In this document: positions 1 through 7,489 of the stretch, one piece after another
Numbering within the stretch: position 1 is the stretch's first letter
Layout: every line of letters begins with the position of its first letter
Source of the DNA: an uncultured Campylobacter sp.
GTDB taxonomy: Bacteria; Campylobacterota; Campylobacteria; Campylobacterales; Campylobacteraceae
Assembly (NCBI GenBank): GCA_947090385.1
Contig: CAMUNZ010000018.1
Location: forward strand, 1-20,598
Direction: 5' to 3'
DNA length: 20,598 bases
Notes under the pieces: generated by a model
Database searches by the model: none
What the model saw: only the letters and a program-made list of their open reading frames with translations
Told to the model about the DNA's origin: nothing
Position numbers and translations under genes: made by a program

Positions 1-1545
1 ATTATAAAAAATTCAAAAATTGATTATAGAAAAAATGGCTTACTCGCGATTTCTGCTCACGAAATTGATGTAAATAAAGACGGAAACGGATTTCACGATT
101 TTAAAGATAATCAGATAAAAATTTATGATTCTGTTTTAAAAAATCTTAATGAAGTAAAAATTCATGGAGAAAAGAATTTTTTAGATTATGATAAAAGAAG
201 AAATATTTATGTAACAAATAATAAAATTTTCTTATCAAATAGCGGTAATGGAAAATTTGGAAATACAAGCGTTGATGGAAAACTTATAACACCTGTTTTA
301 GAAACTAGCGGACAAAATATCAATATTGCTGATTTATCGAAAGTTTTAAGTTTTGAATTTCATTTAACAAATTCCAAGGTTGTTGAAGAAAAAGGAGAAA
401 AATTTTATAAAACAGATGGAAAAACGCCGATTTTGATAGTGCAAAACAGAGTTAATTTATCTGATAAAAAAGCAAAATTACATTTTCATGGCAATCAAGA
501 TTTTGGTAAAAATCCAAAATTTGGTTTGATAAAAAATTCAAACGATAAATTTGGCGAAATAAAAGTCGAAAAAGGACTTATTTCAAAATATGATAGTAAA
601 AATTTAGAACAAATCAATAAAAATGGCACTTTATATGTTAAGTTAAAAGGTGAAAATTACGTGGCAAATATTGATAAGAAAAAAGGTGATCTCTTTATAT
701 CTTCGCAGTTTTCTCAATTATTAAATGTTTTAAAAACAAATGATATTATAAATTCAAAAATACTTAATATATCAAAAAATATAGATTTAAAAAACGATTT
801 TTTTGTTTTTGCTTATGCCGATAAATATAAAACAAAATATAAAAATTTCAATAGCGATGTTAAGGCGCAAACATATACTTTTGGTTTAGCTAAGAAAAAT
901 GATAATTTAACTAGTGGATTTTTTACTCAATATAGCAACGGAAAATTTGATGAAAAATTCCAAAATTACTCTTTTGACTCTAAGACTAAACTTTATGATA
1001 TAGGTTTTGTTTCAAAATTTGATTTCACAAAGTTTTATATTGATGGACACGCTAAAATAGGACAAATTCAAAGTAAAAATAATTTTAATTTGGATGAGAA
1101 AATTTCAAAAAAATTAAAACAGAATTTTTATACATTGTCTGCTTTTGTTGGAAATAATACAAATATTACAAATAATGTATATTTTGATAATAAAATCGGA
1201 CTTTCTTATGCAAAAATTGAATCTAAAAGCGTAAAACATAATAAAGATGTTTTAAAATTAGACGAAATTGCTTCAAATAAAGCGGAAATCAAAAATAGTT
1301 TAGGTATTAAATTTGATTCAATTTTTACTTATTTAGGAACAAATTTCGAGTATGAATTTTTGGCAAATGCAAAAATTTATGAAGATGAAGCAGTATATGA
1401 AAAAAATTATAAAGGTTTTTCGTATGGCGGACATTTGGGCGCGGGAATGAATTTTGCAAATGCTACAATTTTGCTTGAAACAGATTTTTTAAAAGGAAAA
1501 AGAGAAGAACTTAATGGAAGTTTAGGATTCGTATATAAATTTTAA
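1..1545 (+). CDS. Autotransporter, C-terminal part (5' truncated by window edge)
   Basis: The frame is open from base 1 with no start codon in view, so the window holds the last 514 residues of a larger protein; a TTG at 433 lies inside this frame and is not the start. Residues from about 266 to 514 alternate polar and hydrophobic/aromatic residues in short strands and end in Val-Tyr-Lys-Phe. A terminal aromatic residue is typical of outer-membrane beta-barrels, and the length (about 250 residues) suits a type V autotransporter translocator. The preceding residues would be the end of a surface-exposed or secreted passenger, rich in Asn, Lys and Gly. Residues 23-33 (DVNKDGNGFHD) resemble a calcium-binding D-x-N-x-D-G loop. 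No protease or adhesin domain can be named from what remains. It converges on the Dsb-like gene and shares a terminator with it. Confidence 0.75.
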   Translation: MIKNSKIDYRKNGLLAISAHEIDVNKDGNGFHDFKDNQIKIYDSVLKNLNEVKIHGEKNFLDYDKRRNIYVTNNKIFLSNSGNGKFGNTSVDGKLITPVLETSGQNINIADLSKVLSFEFHLTNSKVVEEKGEKFYKTDGKTPILIVQNRVNLSDKKAKLHFHGNQDFGKNPKFGLIKNSNDKFGEIKVEKGLISKYDSKNLEQINKNGTLYVKLKGENYVANIDKKKGDLFISSQFSQLLNVLKTNDIINSKILNISKNIDLKNDFFVFAYADKYKTKYKNFNSDVKAQTYTFGLAKKNDNLTSGFFTQYSNGKFDEKFQNYSFDSKTKLYDIGFVSKFDFTKFYIDGHAKIGQIQSKNNFNLDEKISKKLKQNFYTLSAFVGNNTNITNNVYFDNKIGLSYAKIESKSVKHNKDVLKLDEIASNKAEIKNSLGIKFDSIFTYLGTNFEYEFLANAKIYEDEAVYEKNYKGFSYGGHLGAGMNFANATILLETDFLKGKREELNGSLGFVYKF

Positions 1546-1572
1546 AAAAGTGGCTTTTAAGCCACTTTTTAT
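1545..1572. terminator. Bidirectional hairpin terminator
   Basis: The arms AAAAAGTGGC (1545-1554) and GCCACTTTTT (1561-1570) pair perfectly around a TTTTAA loop and are followed by a T-rich run. The A-run on the other side supplies the T-tract for the minus strand. It lies between two convergent genes, so it probably ends both. The stop codon of the minus-strand gene (1569-1571) sits inside the T-tract. Confidence 0.85.
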
Positions 1573-2276
1573 TTTATAATCTTTGATTTTTCAACAATTC
1601 TTGGAACGCCTGTTACTCCAGCATTTTGGAATTTTTTTGCTATTTTTTGTATGTTTTCTAATTCTTTATCTTCAACTTTTTCAGTTAATGTGATTTTTTC
1701 ATCATAATATTTTTTTACAATGGCGATTTTGTCATTATCTGTTTTTGCTTTTCTTGTATGTTTTAAAATAAGTGCAGATTTTTGATAAGACGAAATTCCA
1801 TGAACTGGTACAAAAATCATTTCAATGTTGAATTTTTCAAGTCTTTTGTCGATTTGGCTAAGTTCTTGCCTACAATACGGACATTCAGGATCTGTAAAAA
1901 CCACCAAAGTCTCTTTTTTTGGATCGTTGCCGATTTTTACGATATTTTCAGCTTTTTCGTTTTTATATTGTGTTGCTATTTTTTTGTTGTTTATTTCGTT
2001 TTCGTATTTTACTTTTAAAGATTCTTGAGATTTTATATCTATAATATCAAAAAAAGCAAGATTATCTTTTGTAAAAACAAACTCATTTTGAACTCCGCCC
2101 TCGTGTTCTACTTTTAAAATTACCAAATCGTATCCAGGTGCTTCTTTTAAAGAAATTCTATTTTCCACGCTAATTTTTACATTACTAGGTGCGCCACTAT
2201 AAAGCTTCAAAATTTCTTCGTTGCTAGCTCCGAAAAGCGTTCCAAAAGCAACTAAACTTAAAACTATTTTTTTCAT
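1569..2276 (-). CDS. Periplasmic DsbC/DsbG-like thiol:disulfide oxidoreductase
   Basis: This 235-residue protein has a short signal peptide (Lys-Lys, hydrophobic core to about residue 16), so it should be exported to the periplasm. A thioredoxin-fold domain begins near residue 120, with the strand LVVFTDPECPYC carrying the active-site CPYC at 132-135. A GVP at 223-225 fits the cis-proline loop facing the active site. The ~100-residue N-terminal region before the thioredoxin fold resembles the dimerisation part of DsbC/DsbG, which rearrange or protect cysteines in exported proteins. DsbA-like oxidase activity cannot be excluded from sequence alone. An AAAGGA site lies 5 bases before the ATG, and a TATAAT lies further upstream. 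It is a single-gene unit, divergent from the lipoprotein operon. Confidence 0.85.
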   Translation of the reverse strand: MKKIVLSLVAFGTLFGASNEEILKLYSGAPSNVKISVENRISLKEAPGYDLVILKVEHEGGVQNEFVFTKDNLAFFDIIDIKSQESLKVKYENEINNKKIATQYKNEKAENIVKIGNDPKKETLVVFTDPECPYCRQELSQIDKRLEKFNIEMIFVPVHGISSYQKSALILKHTRKAKTDNDKIAIVKKYYDEKITLTEKVEDKELENIQKIAKKFQNAGVTGVPRIVEKSKIIK

Positions 2277-2306
2277 TTTTATCCTTTAAATAAAAAATTT
2301 CGTTTG

Positions 2307-2312
2307 ATTATA
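2307..2312 (-). promoter_or_regulatory. -10 element for the Dsb-like gene
   Basis: Read on the minus strand the bases are TATAAT, about 30 bases upstream of the ATG at 2276. No -35 is obvious, which is usual for Campylobacter sigma-70 promoters. Confidence 0.55.
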
Positions 2313-2434
2313 TTAAAATTTCATAAATTTATAATAATTTAAGCGATATTTTTTATCAATTTTTCAAAAAAGTTTTTTCATAATTTTATTTAAATGAAAA
2401 TTTTATAAATTTTAGCGACAAATTTAGATTTTTA

Positions 2435-2443
2435 TGCTAAATT
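2435..2443 (+). promoter_or_regulatory. Extended -10 for the lipoprotein/thiD operon
   Basis: TGCTAAATT (TG-n-TAAATT) lies about 27 bases before the ATG at 2470, giving a short leader. An ATG at 2434 overlaps this element and would add 12 residues in front of the signal peptide, so it is not taken as the start. Confidence 0.5.
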
Positions 2444-2469
2444 GCGAGAAATTTTCAAAAAGGATTTTT

Positions 2470-3021
2470 ATGAAAAATTTTTTTGGTTTTATTTTGATTT
2501 TTTTTATTTTTGGATGTTCAAATAAATATGAAGTGCCACAAATTTCACTTCGCACAAGTGAGCCGATTTTTTTAAACGAAAAGCCAAAAAATGATAAAAT
2601 TTTTATAAATGTTGCAGATGAAAGAGGCGAAAATTTAGATTTAAAAGCTTTTTTTGAAAAAAAATTTTTAAATCTTGATTATAAACTTGCTAAAACTGAA
2701 GAATTAGCCGGGATAAATATAAAAATTTATATTTCAAATTTAAATCAAAAAATACAAAAAGAATTTTTTATAGATCCTTTTGATTGTATGCCGTTTTGGG
2801 GTTGCAGATATGATCCAATGAATTATAGAACTAGTTATTTTTACGATGGAGAGGCAAGTTTGCAAATAAAAATAAATGGTAAAAAAACTCAAATAGCGCA
2901 ACAAAATTTGAGTTTTCAAAATAGGTTGAATTATAGAAGCGACGACGTAAAAGACGCGTTTTTAAATTCTATTGCTAATAGAATAAAATATTATTTAAGT
3001 GATTTAAAGGATAAAAGATGA
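2470..3021 (+). CDS. TraT-like lipoprotein, paralogue A
   Basis: This 183-residue protein starts at the ATG at 2470, preceded by AAAAAGGA. That start gives a classical lipoprotein signal with a hydrophobic stretch and Gly-Cys at 15-16, so the mature protein should be lipid-anchored in the periplasm or outer membrane. Residues 30-90 align almost without gaps to the next gene, including EPIFLNEKPKN here against NPVFFENKPQN there. That neighbour resembles TraT, the F-plasmid outer-membrane lipoprotein of surface exclusion and serum resistance. In place of the neighbour's glycine-rich stretch this one has an aromatic segment with two cysteines (106 and 112) that could form a disulfide. Its stop overlaps the next start as ATGA, so the two are translationally coupled. 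The TraT link is weaker here than for paralogue B; function is unknown. Confidence 0.7.
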   Translation: MKNFFGFILIFFIFGCSNKYEVPQISLRTSEPIFLNEKPKNDKIFINVADERGENLDLKAFFEKKFLNLDYKLAKTEELAGINIKIYISNLNQKIQKEFFIDPFDCMPFWGCRYDPMNYRTSYFYDGEASLQIKINGKKTQIAQQNLSFQNRLNYRSDDVKDAFLNSIANRIKYYLSDLKDKR

Positions 3022-3578
3022 AAAAGATACTACTTTTTTTGATTTTTATTTTAGCTTTTAGTGGATGTGCAAAAAAAGAAACTTTATCGCAAGTTACAAG
3101 CTCAAATCCTGTATTTTTTGAAAATAAACCACAAAACAAATCAGTTTTTGTTGATATCAAAAATTCATCGACATTAAACGCCGATCTTCAAAATTTAATT
3201 TCTAAAAATTTGTATGAAAAAGGTTATAGTTTAAGCAAAGAAAAGTTAGCTTCTAGCGTGGTTAAAGGCGATTTTAACTTTTTTGAAACGCCTTACAAAA
3301 ATAATCAAAATGTTTTTATGAATGTTGGTTTTGGTGTCGGAAGTGGCGGTTATAGCAGTTCTGGTCTTGGAATTGGTATGATTTTTGGTGATTCTTCGAA
3401 TGATAAAAAACCTATTTTTGGACAGATTGCGTTAAATTTAACTGTAAAAACAAAAGGTAAAAATGAAACTCATTCTACTGTGTTAAATTTAAAAACTAGC
3501 GAGCAAGATGAAGCAAAGGCAGCAGAAATTTTTGCTAAAAAAATTGCCGATAAAATTGATATGTTTTTAAATTTCTAA
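3018..3578 (+). CDS. TraT-like lipoprotein, paralogue B
   Basis: This 186-residue lipoprotein has a lipobox FSGC with the modified cysteine at residue 17. Residues 40-90 (NKSVFVDIKNSS, then a helix and KGYSLSKEKL) recall the TraT pattern of a short beta strand, an amphipathic helix and a 'KGY.v...' strand. Residues 103-124 are glycine-rich, as in the membrane-associated segment of TraT. TraT forms an outer-membrane oligomer in enterobacteria that blocks mating-pair stabilisation and complement; applying that here is inference. The ATG lies in the ATGA overlap with paralogue A, after AAAGGAT. It is followed 9 bases later by thiD, with its own AAAGGA site. No conjugation genes are nearby, so it looks like a chromosomal envelope gene. 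Confidence 0.7.
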   Translation: MKKILLFLIFILAFSGCAKKETLSQVTSSNPVFFENKPQNKSVFVDIKNSSTLNADLQNLISKNLYEKGYSLSKEKLASSVVKGDFNFFETPYKNNQNVFMNVGFGVGSGGYSSSGLGIGMIFGDSSNDKKPIFGQIALNLTVKTKGKNETHSTVLNLKTSEQDEAKAAEIFAKKIADKIDMFLNF

Positions 3579-3587
3579 AGGATAAAA

Positions 3588-4388
3588 ATGAAGCCTGTTT
3601 TAAGCATAGCTGGAAGTGATTGCAGTGGCGGAGCTGGAATTCAAGCGGATTTAAAAACTTTTAGTGCTTTTAGCGTTTTTGGGATGAGCGTGATTACTAG
3701 CGTTGTAGCAGAAAATACATTTCGCGTAAAAAGTTTGCAAAATATAGATTGTAAGATTATATCCGATCAAATCGAATGTGTTTTTGAAGATATTCCGCCG
3801 ATGGCTGTAAAAATCGGCATGTTGCCCACTCCTGAAATTATGAAATGCGTTTGTGAAAATTTGATAAAATTTGATGCAAAAAATATCGTCATCGATCCTG
3901 TAATGTTTGCAAAAAATGGTTTTGCTTTGATGGATGAAGATTCTAGAAAAAATTTAAAAAATCATATTTTAAAATTATGCGATTTGATTACGCCAAATAT
4001 TCCTGAAGCGGTTGAAATTTGCGGTTTTGAGATAAAAAACGACGATGATGCAAAAAAAGCCGCGATAAAAATCCACGAAATGGGTGCAAAAAATATTTTG
4101 ATAAAAGGCGGGCATAGAGGTGGAAGCGATTTTTTATATTGTAATGGCGAGTTTTTTGAATATAAAACAAAATTTATTGATACAAAAAATACTCACGGCA
4201 CAGGTTGCACTTTAAGTTCGGCAATTGTTGCAAATTTAGGACTTGGCTTGGACTTGCCAACTTCTGTGCAAAATGCAAAAAATTATATACAAATTGCGAT
4301 AGAAAATGCTTTAAATTTAGGTAAAGGTTGCGGACCAACGCATCATTTTTATAGTTTATATAAAAGGGCTGGAATTGAAAATTTATGA
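3588..4388 (+). CDS. thiD: Hydroxymethylpyrimidine/phosphomethylpyrimidine kinase
   Basis: ThiD phosphorylates HMP and then HMP-phosphate to give the pyrimidine half of thiamine. The 266 residues match the family's usual length. The N-terminal substrate motif SIAGSDCSGGAGIQADLKT is at 6-24, and the C-terminal anion-hole/nucleotide motif THGTGCTLSSA, with the catalytic cysteine at 207, is at 202-212. An internal IKGGH at 172-176 also fits the ribokinase-like fold. The position usually read as AQNT, whose Gln contacts the pyrimidine, reads AENT at 41-44. Other thiamine genes are not in the window. It follows the lipoprotein pair by 9 bases and overlaps the next gene by 14. A pyridoxal-kinase role is possible for this fold but less likely given the motifs. 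Confidence 0.9.
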   Translation: MKPVLSIAGSDCSGGAGIQADLKTFSAFSVFGMSVITSVVAENTFRVKSLQNIDCKIISDQIECVFEDIPPMAVKIGMLPTPEIMKCVCENLIKFDAKNIVIDPVMFAKNGFALMDEDSRKNLKNHILKLCDLITPNIPEAVEICGFEIKNDDDAKKAAIKIHEMGAKNILIKGGHRGGSDFLYCNGEFFEYKTKFIDTKNTHGTGCTLSSAIVANLGLGLDLPTSVQNAKNYIQIAIENALNLGKGCGPTHHFYSLYKRAGIENL

Positions 4389-4842
4389 GAGTAAAAATGG
4401 AGTTTTAGCGACTTGTTTTTGTAGTTTATTGATAGGATTGATTGGGGTTTATTTTATAATTAAAAATCAAAGTGGCGTTGGATATTTTACGGCTTTGATT
4501 GGAATTTTATGTATTTTTATGTGCTTGAAAAAGTATTTTAGTAAAAATTATATTGAAATTTTGGATGATAAAATAATAATTTACAAGAAAAAGAAGTTTT
4601 TTGAAATTTATTATAAAGATTTGAAAGAAATTTTACTAAGAACGATAGATGAAAAACGAAATTTAAAAGCTATTTATATAACTTTCAAAAAAGTACCAAA
4701 AGAAGCTGAAAATTTTTTAAGAATTATAAATGATGAAAATACTATTTTAGCCGCAGAATATGCAAAATCTAAATATGAAATTTGTAATATTCTAAAGCAA
4801 AAATTAGAAGATTTTAAAAATATTAATCCTAAAAAAGATTAA
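4375..4842 (+). CDS. Small two-helix membrane protein with PH-like tail
   Basis: This 155-residue protein starts at a TTG, supported by AAAAGGG ending 6 bases upstream; no ATG is available in frame nearby. Residues 11-30 and 36-52 are hydrophobic and likely form two membrane helices. The cytoplasmic rest is short beta strands (YIEILDDKIIIYKKKKFFEI) and a final helix, a pattern like the PH-like membrane proteins of the STM3941/YcxB type. I do not recognise a specific function. It overlaps the end of thiD by 14 bases, so it is probably translated from the same message. Its stop codon lies inside the hairpin terminator that also ends pgi from the other side. Confidence 0.65.
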   Translation: MKIYESKNGVLATCFCSLLIGLIGVYFIIKNQSGVGYFTALIGILCIFMCLKKYFSKNYIEILDDKIIIYKKKKFFEIYYKDLKEILLRTIDEKRNLKAIYITFKKVPKEAENFLRIINDENTILAAEYAKSKYEICNILKQKLEDFKNINPKKD

Positions 4843-4849
4843 TATTTTT
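4816..4849. terminator. Bidirectional terminator containing both stop codons
   Basis: Perfect 13-base arms (4816-4828 and 4837-4849) enclose an eight-base loop, with A-runs and T-runs at the ends as intrinsic terminators require in both directions. The palindrome TTAA at 4839-4842 holds the TAA stop of the plus-strand gene and the TAA stop of pgi. Confidence 0.85.
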
Positions 4850-6041
4850 TTATAAAAAGGTTTTTTAAAATTCTTTTTCCGACTTCTACTCCTGGCTGAT
4901 CGTATGTATTTATGCCAAGCATTGTTCCCATGATACTTGTGAGTAGTTCAAAATAAAATATTAAAAATCCGCAGTTTTCTTCGTCTAATTTATCAAGTAT
5001 CAAAAAATCCACGCTGATATTTTCATTTTCTAAAGAAAGCGCTGTCGCATCGCATTGTGAGTTTAATATATCGCCCATTTTTGCACCATTTACAAAATCA
5101 CAATCTTCTAAAAAATCTAGTGAAATTTGCGGAATTTTTATCGCTGAATTATCTAAAATTTTTATAAAAGTTACGCTTTTATCTTTTGGGCCGTCTATTA
5201 TAAGTTGCAAAAACGAATGTTGATCCTTGCTTCCTATCAAACCTATCGGCGTTCGTCCAACTCTTTTATAAGCGTTTGTTTTACCTAAACTTTCTGCCCA
5301 AAGCTGTATATACCAATCGTTAAAAGTTTTTAATCTATCACAATAACTAAACAAAATATTTGTCGTAATATTTTTGTGAGTTGCGTAATGATAAGCTTTT
5401 TGAAATATAGATTTATCTTCGTTTAAATATCTAAATTTGCATTTTTTTGCACCTTGCAAAATTTTCTCGCAATCATATCCACAAATTGTAAGCGGAAATA
5501 ATCCAACTGCGCTTAAAACGCTAAATCGTCCCCCTACGTTTGTATGAAGATTTAAAAAATCACAGCCATTTTTTTTAGCAAATTTCTCTAAATCTGAGTT
5601 TTTATCTGTTATAAATACGAAATTTTTGCTCAAATCTTTTGGTCTAAAAAAATCAATTACTAATTTAAAAAGCGAAATTGTTTCTATAGTTTTACCAGAT
5701 TTGCTAGAAACTATAAATAATGTTTTTTGAAAATTTATTTTATTTGCGACTTCTAAAAAACTATTTTCATCTAAAATATCTAAAAAATATAATTTAATAT
5801 CTGTTTTTGGCAAAATTTCATAAATCGCTTTTACGCCAAGACTACTTCCGCCAATTGCTATCAAAACAACACTTTCATAAATTCCGCAAAATTTGTTTGC
5901 TTTGTTTATAATTTCATCGCCAAGTTCTGGCAAATGATAATATCCGACATTTTTGCTTTTAATTTCATTGTTTATCCTCTCGACAAAACTTGAAATTTCA
6001 TTGAAATTTGCAAGAGGAAATTTAAACTCATTTGTTACCAT
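4839..6041 (-). CDS. pgi: Glucose-6-phosphate isomerase
   Basis: Pgi interconverts glucose-6-phosphate and fructose-6-phosphate; in asaccharolytic Campylobacter it serves gluconeogenesis and sugar-nucleotide supply. The 400 residues fit the short Campylobacter form rather than the ~550-residue E. coli enzyme. Visible motifs are IGGSSLGVKA (about 63-72), the phosphate loop SSKSGKT (112-118), GGRFSVLS (170-177), the catalytic Glu in WAESLG (250), His in DQHSF (275) and the C-terminal QPGVEVGK with its catalytic Lys (389). I chose the ATG at 6041, which follows AGAGG; an in-frame ATG at 6053 has no binding site. The chosen start overlaps galU by 14 bases. Pgi is the last gene of its operon, and its neighbour GalU uses the glucose-1-phosphate branch of the same pool. 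Confidence 0.92.
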   Translation of the reverse strand: MVTNEFKFPLANFNEISSFVERINNEIKSKNVGYYHLPELGDEIINKANKFCGIYESVVLIAIGGSSLGVKAIYEILPKTDIKLYFLDILDENSFLEVANKINFQKTLFIVSSKSGKTIETISLFKLVIDFFRPKDLSKNFVFITDKNSDLEKFAKKNGCDFLNLHTNVGGRFSVLSAVGLFPLTICGYDCEKILQGAKKCKFRYLNEDKSIFQKAYHYATHKNITTNILFSYCDRLKTFNDWYIQLWAESLGKTNAYKRVGRTPIGLIGSKDQHSFLQLIIDGPKDKSVTFIKILDNSAIKIPQISLDFLEDCDFVNGAKMGDILNSQCDATALSLENENISVDFLILDKLDEENCGFLIFYFELLTSIMGTMLGINTYDQPGVEVGKRILKNLFIKKY

Positions 6042-6858
6042 AATACCTCTCATAAAAATAATTTATCGCTTCGACATATCCTTTTATGCTTCCGCAATCA
6101 AATCTTTTGCCTTTAAATTTATATGCTAAAACTATGCCATTATTTGCTTGTTTTAAAAGCGCGTCTGTGATTTGAATTTCGCCATTTCTTCCTGGTTTTG
6201 TTTGAGAAATTTCCGCAAAAATTGATGGAGTTAAAATGTATCTTCCAATTATCGCTAAATTGCTTTTTGTTTCGCCTTTTTTTGGTTTTTCTATCATATT
6301 TTTAACAATTAATAAATCGTCTTCTATATAATTTCCCTCAATTACGCCATAATTTGAAATTTCATCGCCGTTTATCTCCATGACTGCGACTATGCTACAA
6401 CGAAATTTTTCAAAAATTTTTGTCATTTGCGCCATGACATTTTCGCCGTTTTCGTTTGTGCATAAATCGTCAGCCAAAATTACACCAAAAGCCTCATTGT
6501 CGACCAAATTTTTACCAGAATTTATAGCGTCACCAAGCCCTTTCATGGAATTTTGTCTAGTAAAAGAAAACGAGCAATTTTTCATCAAATTACGAATTTC
6601 TGTTAATAAATTTTCTTTATTTGTGCCAGAAATTTGATGTTCTAATTCATATGATATATCAAAATAATCCTCCAAAGCCCTTTTTCCGCGCCCTGTTACA
6701 AACGCCATATTACTCATTCCGGCTTGCAAAGCTTCATCGACGCCATAATGAATCAAAGGTTTTGTTAAAATAGGCAACATCTCTTTTGGTAAAGATTTAG
6801 TTGCTGGCAAAAACCTAGTTCCATAACCAGCAGCTGGGAAAAGACAAGTTTTTAACAT
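6028..6858 (-). CDS. galU: UTP-glucose-1-phosphate uridylyltransferase
   Basis: GalU makes UDP-glucose from UTP and glucose-1-phosphate for lipooligosaccharide, capsule or glycan precursors. The 276 residues carry the nucleotidyltransferase signature PAAGYGTRFLP (8-18) with the Lys of LPKEMLP, the substrate loop KGLGDAI (106-112), the metal-binding ADD (129-131) and the later EKP motif, all expected for a bacterial GalU. The ATG follows TTAAGGATTTTAA. It lies 22 bases after hisG and overlaps pgi. The galU-pgi adjacency also occurs in C. jejuni, as I recall it. Confidence 0.95.
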   Translation of the reverse strand: MLKTCLFPAAGYGTRFLPATKSLPKEMLPILTKPLIHYGVDEALQAGMSNMAFVTGRGKRALEDYFDISYELEHQISGTNKENLLTEIRNLMKNCSFSFTRQNSMKGLGDAINSGKNLVDNEAFGVILADDLCTNENGENVMAQMTKIFEKFRCSIVAVMEINGDEISNYGVIEGNYIEDDLLIVKNMIEKPKKGETKSNLAIIGRYILTPSIFAEISQTKPGRNGEIQITDALLKQANNGIVLAYKFKGKRFDCGSIKGYVEAINYFYERYYGNK

Positions 6859-6880
6859 TTAAAATCCTTAATTTTTATTT

Positions 6881-7489
6881 TTATAAAACATTTTTGATTT
6901 TGTCATATAAATTTAAAATTTCATCATGTTTTATGATAAAACTTTTTTTATTTGCAATTAAAAAAGCCGAGCTTTGCATGATCGTTTCTGCTACTTTTAA
7001 GCCATTTTGTTTCAATGTGGTGCCAGTTTCTACGTTATCTACTATGGCATCACTAAGCCCGATGATTGGCGCTAATTCTATCGATCCGTAAAGTTTTATA
7101 ATTTTTACCGCGATTGATTTTTTTGCAAAATAATTTCTTGTAATATTTGGCATTTTTGTGGCGATTGTAATTTGCGGTTTTGAATAATCAAGCTCTAAAT
7201 TTTGTGGAATTCCTACACAAATTTTACATTTTCCTATGTTTAAATCCATAATTCTAACAACATCTGGCGAATGTTCTTCTAAAACATCAAGTCCTACAAC
7301 TCCGATATCAGCACTACCTTCTGTAACATAAGTCGGGATATCTTGATTTCTAACAGATAAAAATTTAAAATCATTTTCGCACAAAATTAATTTTCTATCT
7401 TCAAAAATAAAATCGCTTTTAAAAATTTTTCTAAAAATCGCTAAAGTATCATCGGCGATACGACCTTTTGGTAAAGCTATCGTAATCAT
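6881..7489 (-). CDS. hisG: ATP phosphoribosyltransferase, short form
   Basis: HisG joins ATP and PRPP in the first step of histidine synthesis. The protein has 202 residues. It starts with the family's IALPKGR (4-10), has SADIGVVGLDVL (59-70) and carries the PRPP-binding signature ending in DNVETGTT (151-158). It stops where short forms do, without the ~80-residue regulatory domain of long HisG. Short HisG enzymes normally need the HisZ subunit for activity and feedback control, and no hisZ is in this window. The start overlaps the coaX stop as ATGA and has AAGGA upstream. No other his genes are here, so it is separated from the rest of its pathway. Confidence 0.93.
   Translation of the reverse strand: MITIALPKGRIADDTLAIFRKIFKSDFIFEDRKLILCENDFKFLSVRNQDIPTYVTEGSADIGVVGLDVLEEHSPDVVRIMDLNIGKCKICVGIPQNLELDYSKPQITIATKMPNITRNYFAKKSIAVKIIKLYGSIELAPIIGLSDAIVDNVETGTTLKQNGLKVAETIMQSSAFLIANKKSFIIKHDEILNLYDKIKNVL

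Noticed and set aside
67..99. An RTX or EF-hand domain in the autotransporter
   Set aside because: Only one D-x-N-x-D-G loop is visible; RTX needs repeated nonapeptides and an EF-hand needs flanking helices, so it is reported only as a resemblance.
2330..2433. A small RNA or riboswitch in the largest gene-free gap
   Set aside because: The stretch is homopolymeric A/T with only weak chance hairpins and no GC-containing conserved stem; it is explained by two opposed promoters.
2434..2469. An upstream ATG giving 12 extra residues to lipoprotein A
   Set aside because: It overlaps the likely -10 element, has no binding site, and would put polar residues before a perfect lipoprotein signal; the ATG at 2470 has AAAAAGGA.
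6380..6637. Plus-strand open frame of 85 codons
   Set aside because: It lies wholly antisense to well-supported galU motifs and has no ribosome binding site or family resemblance.
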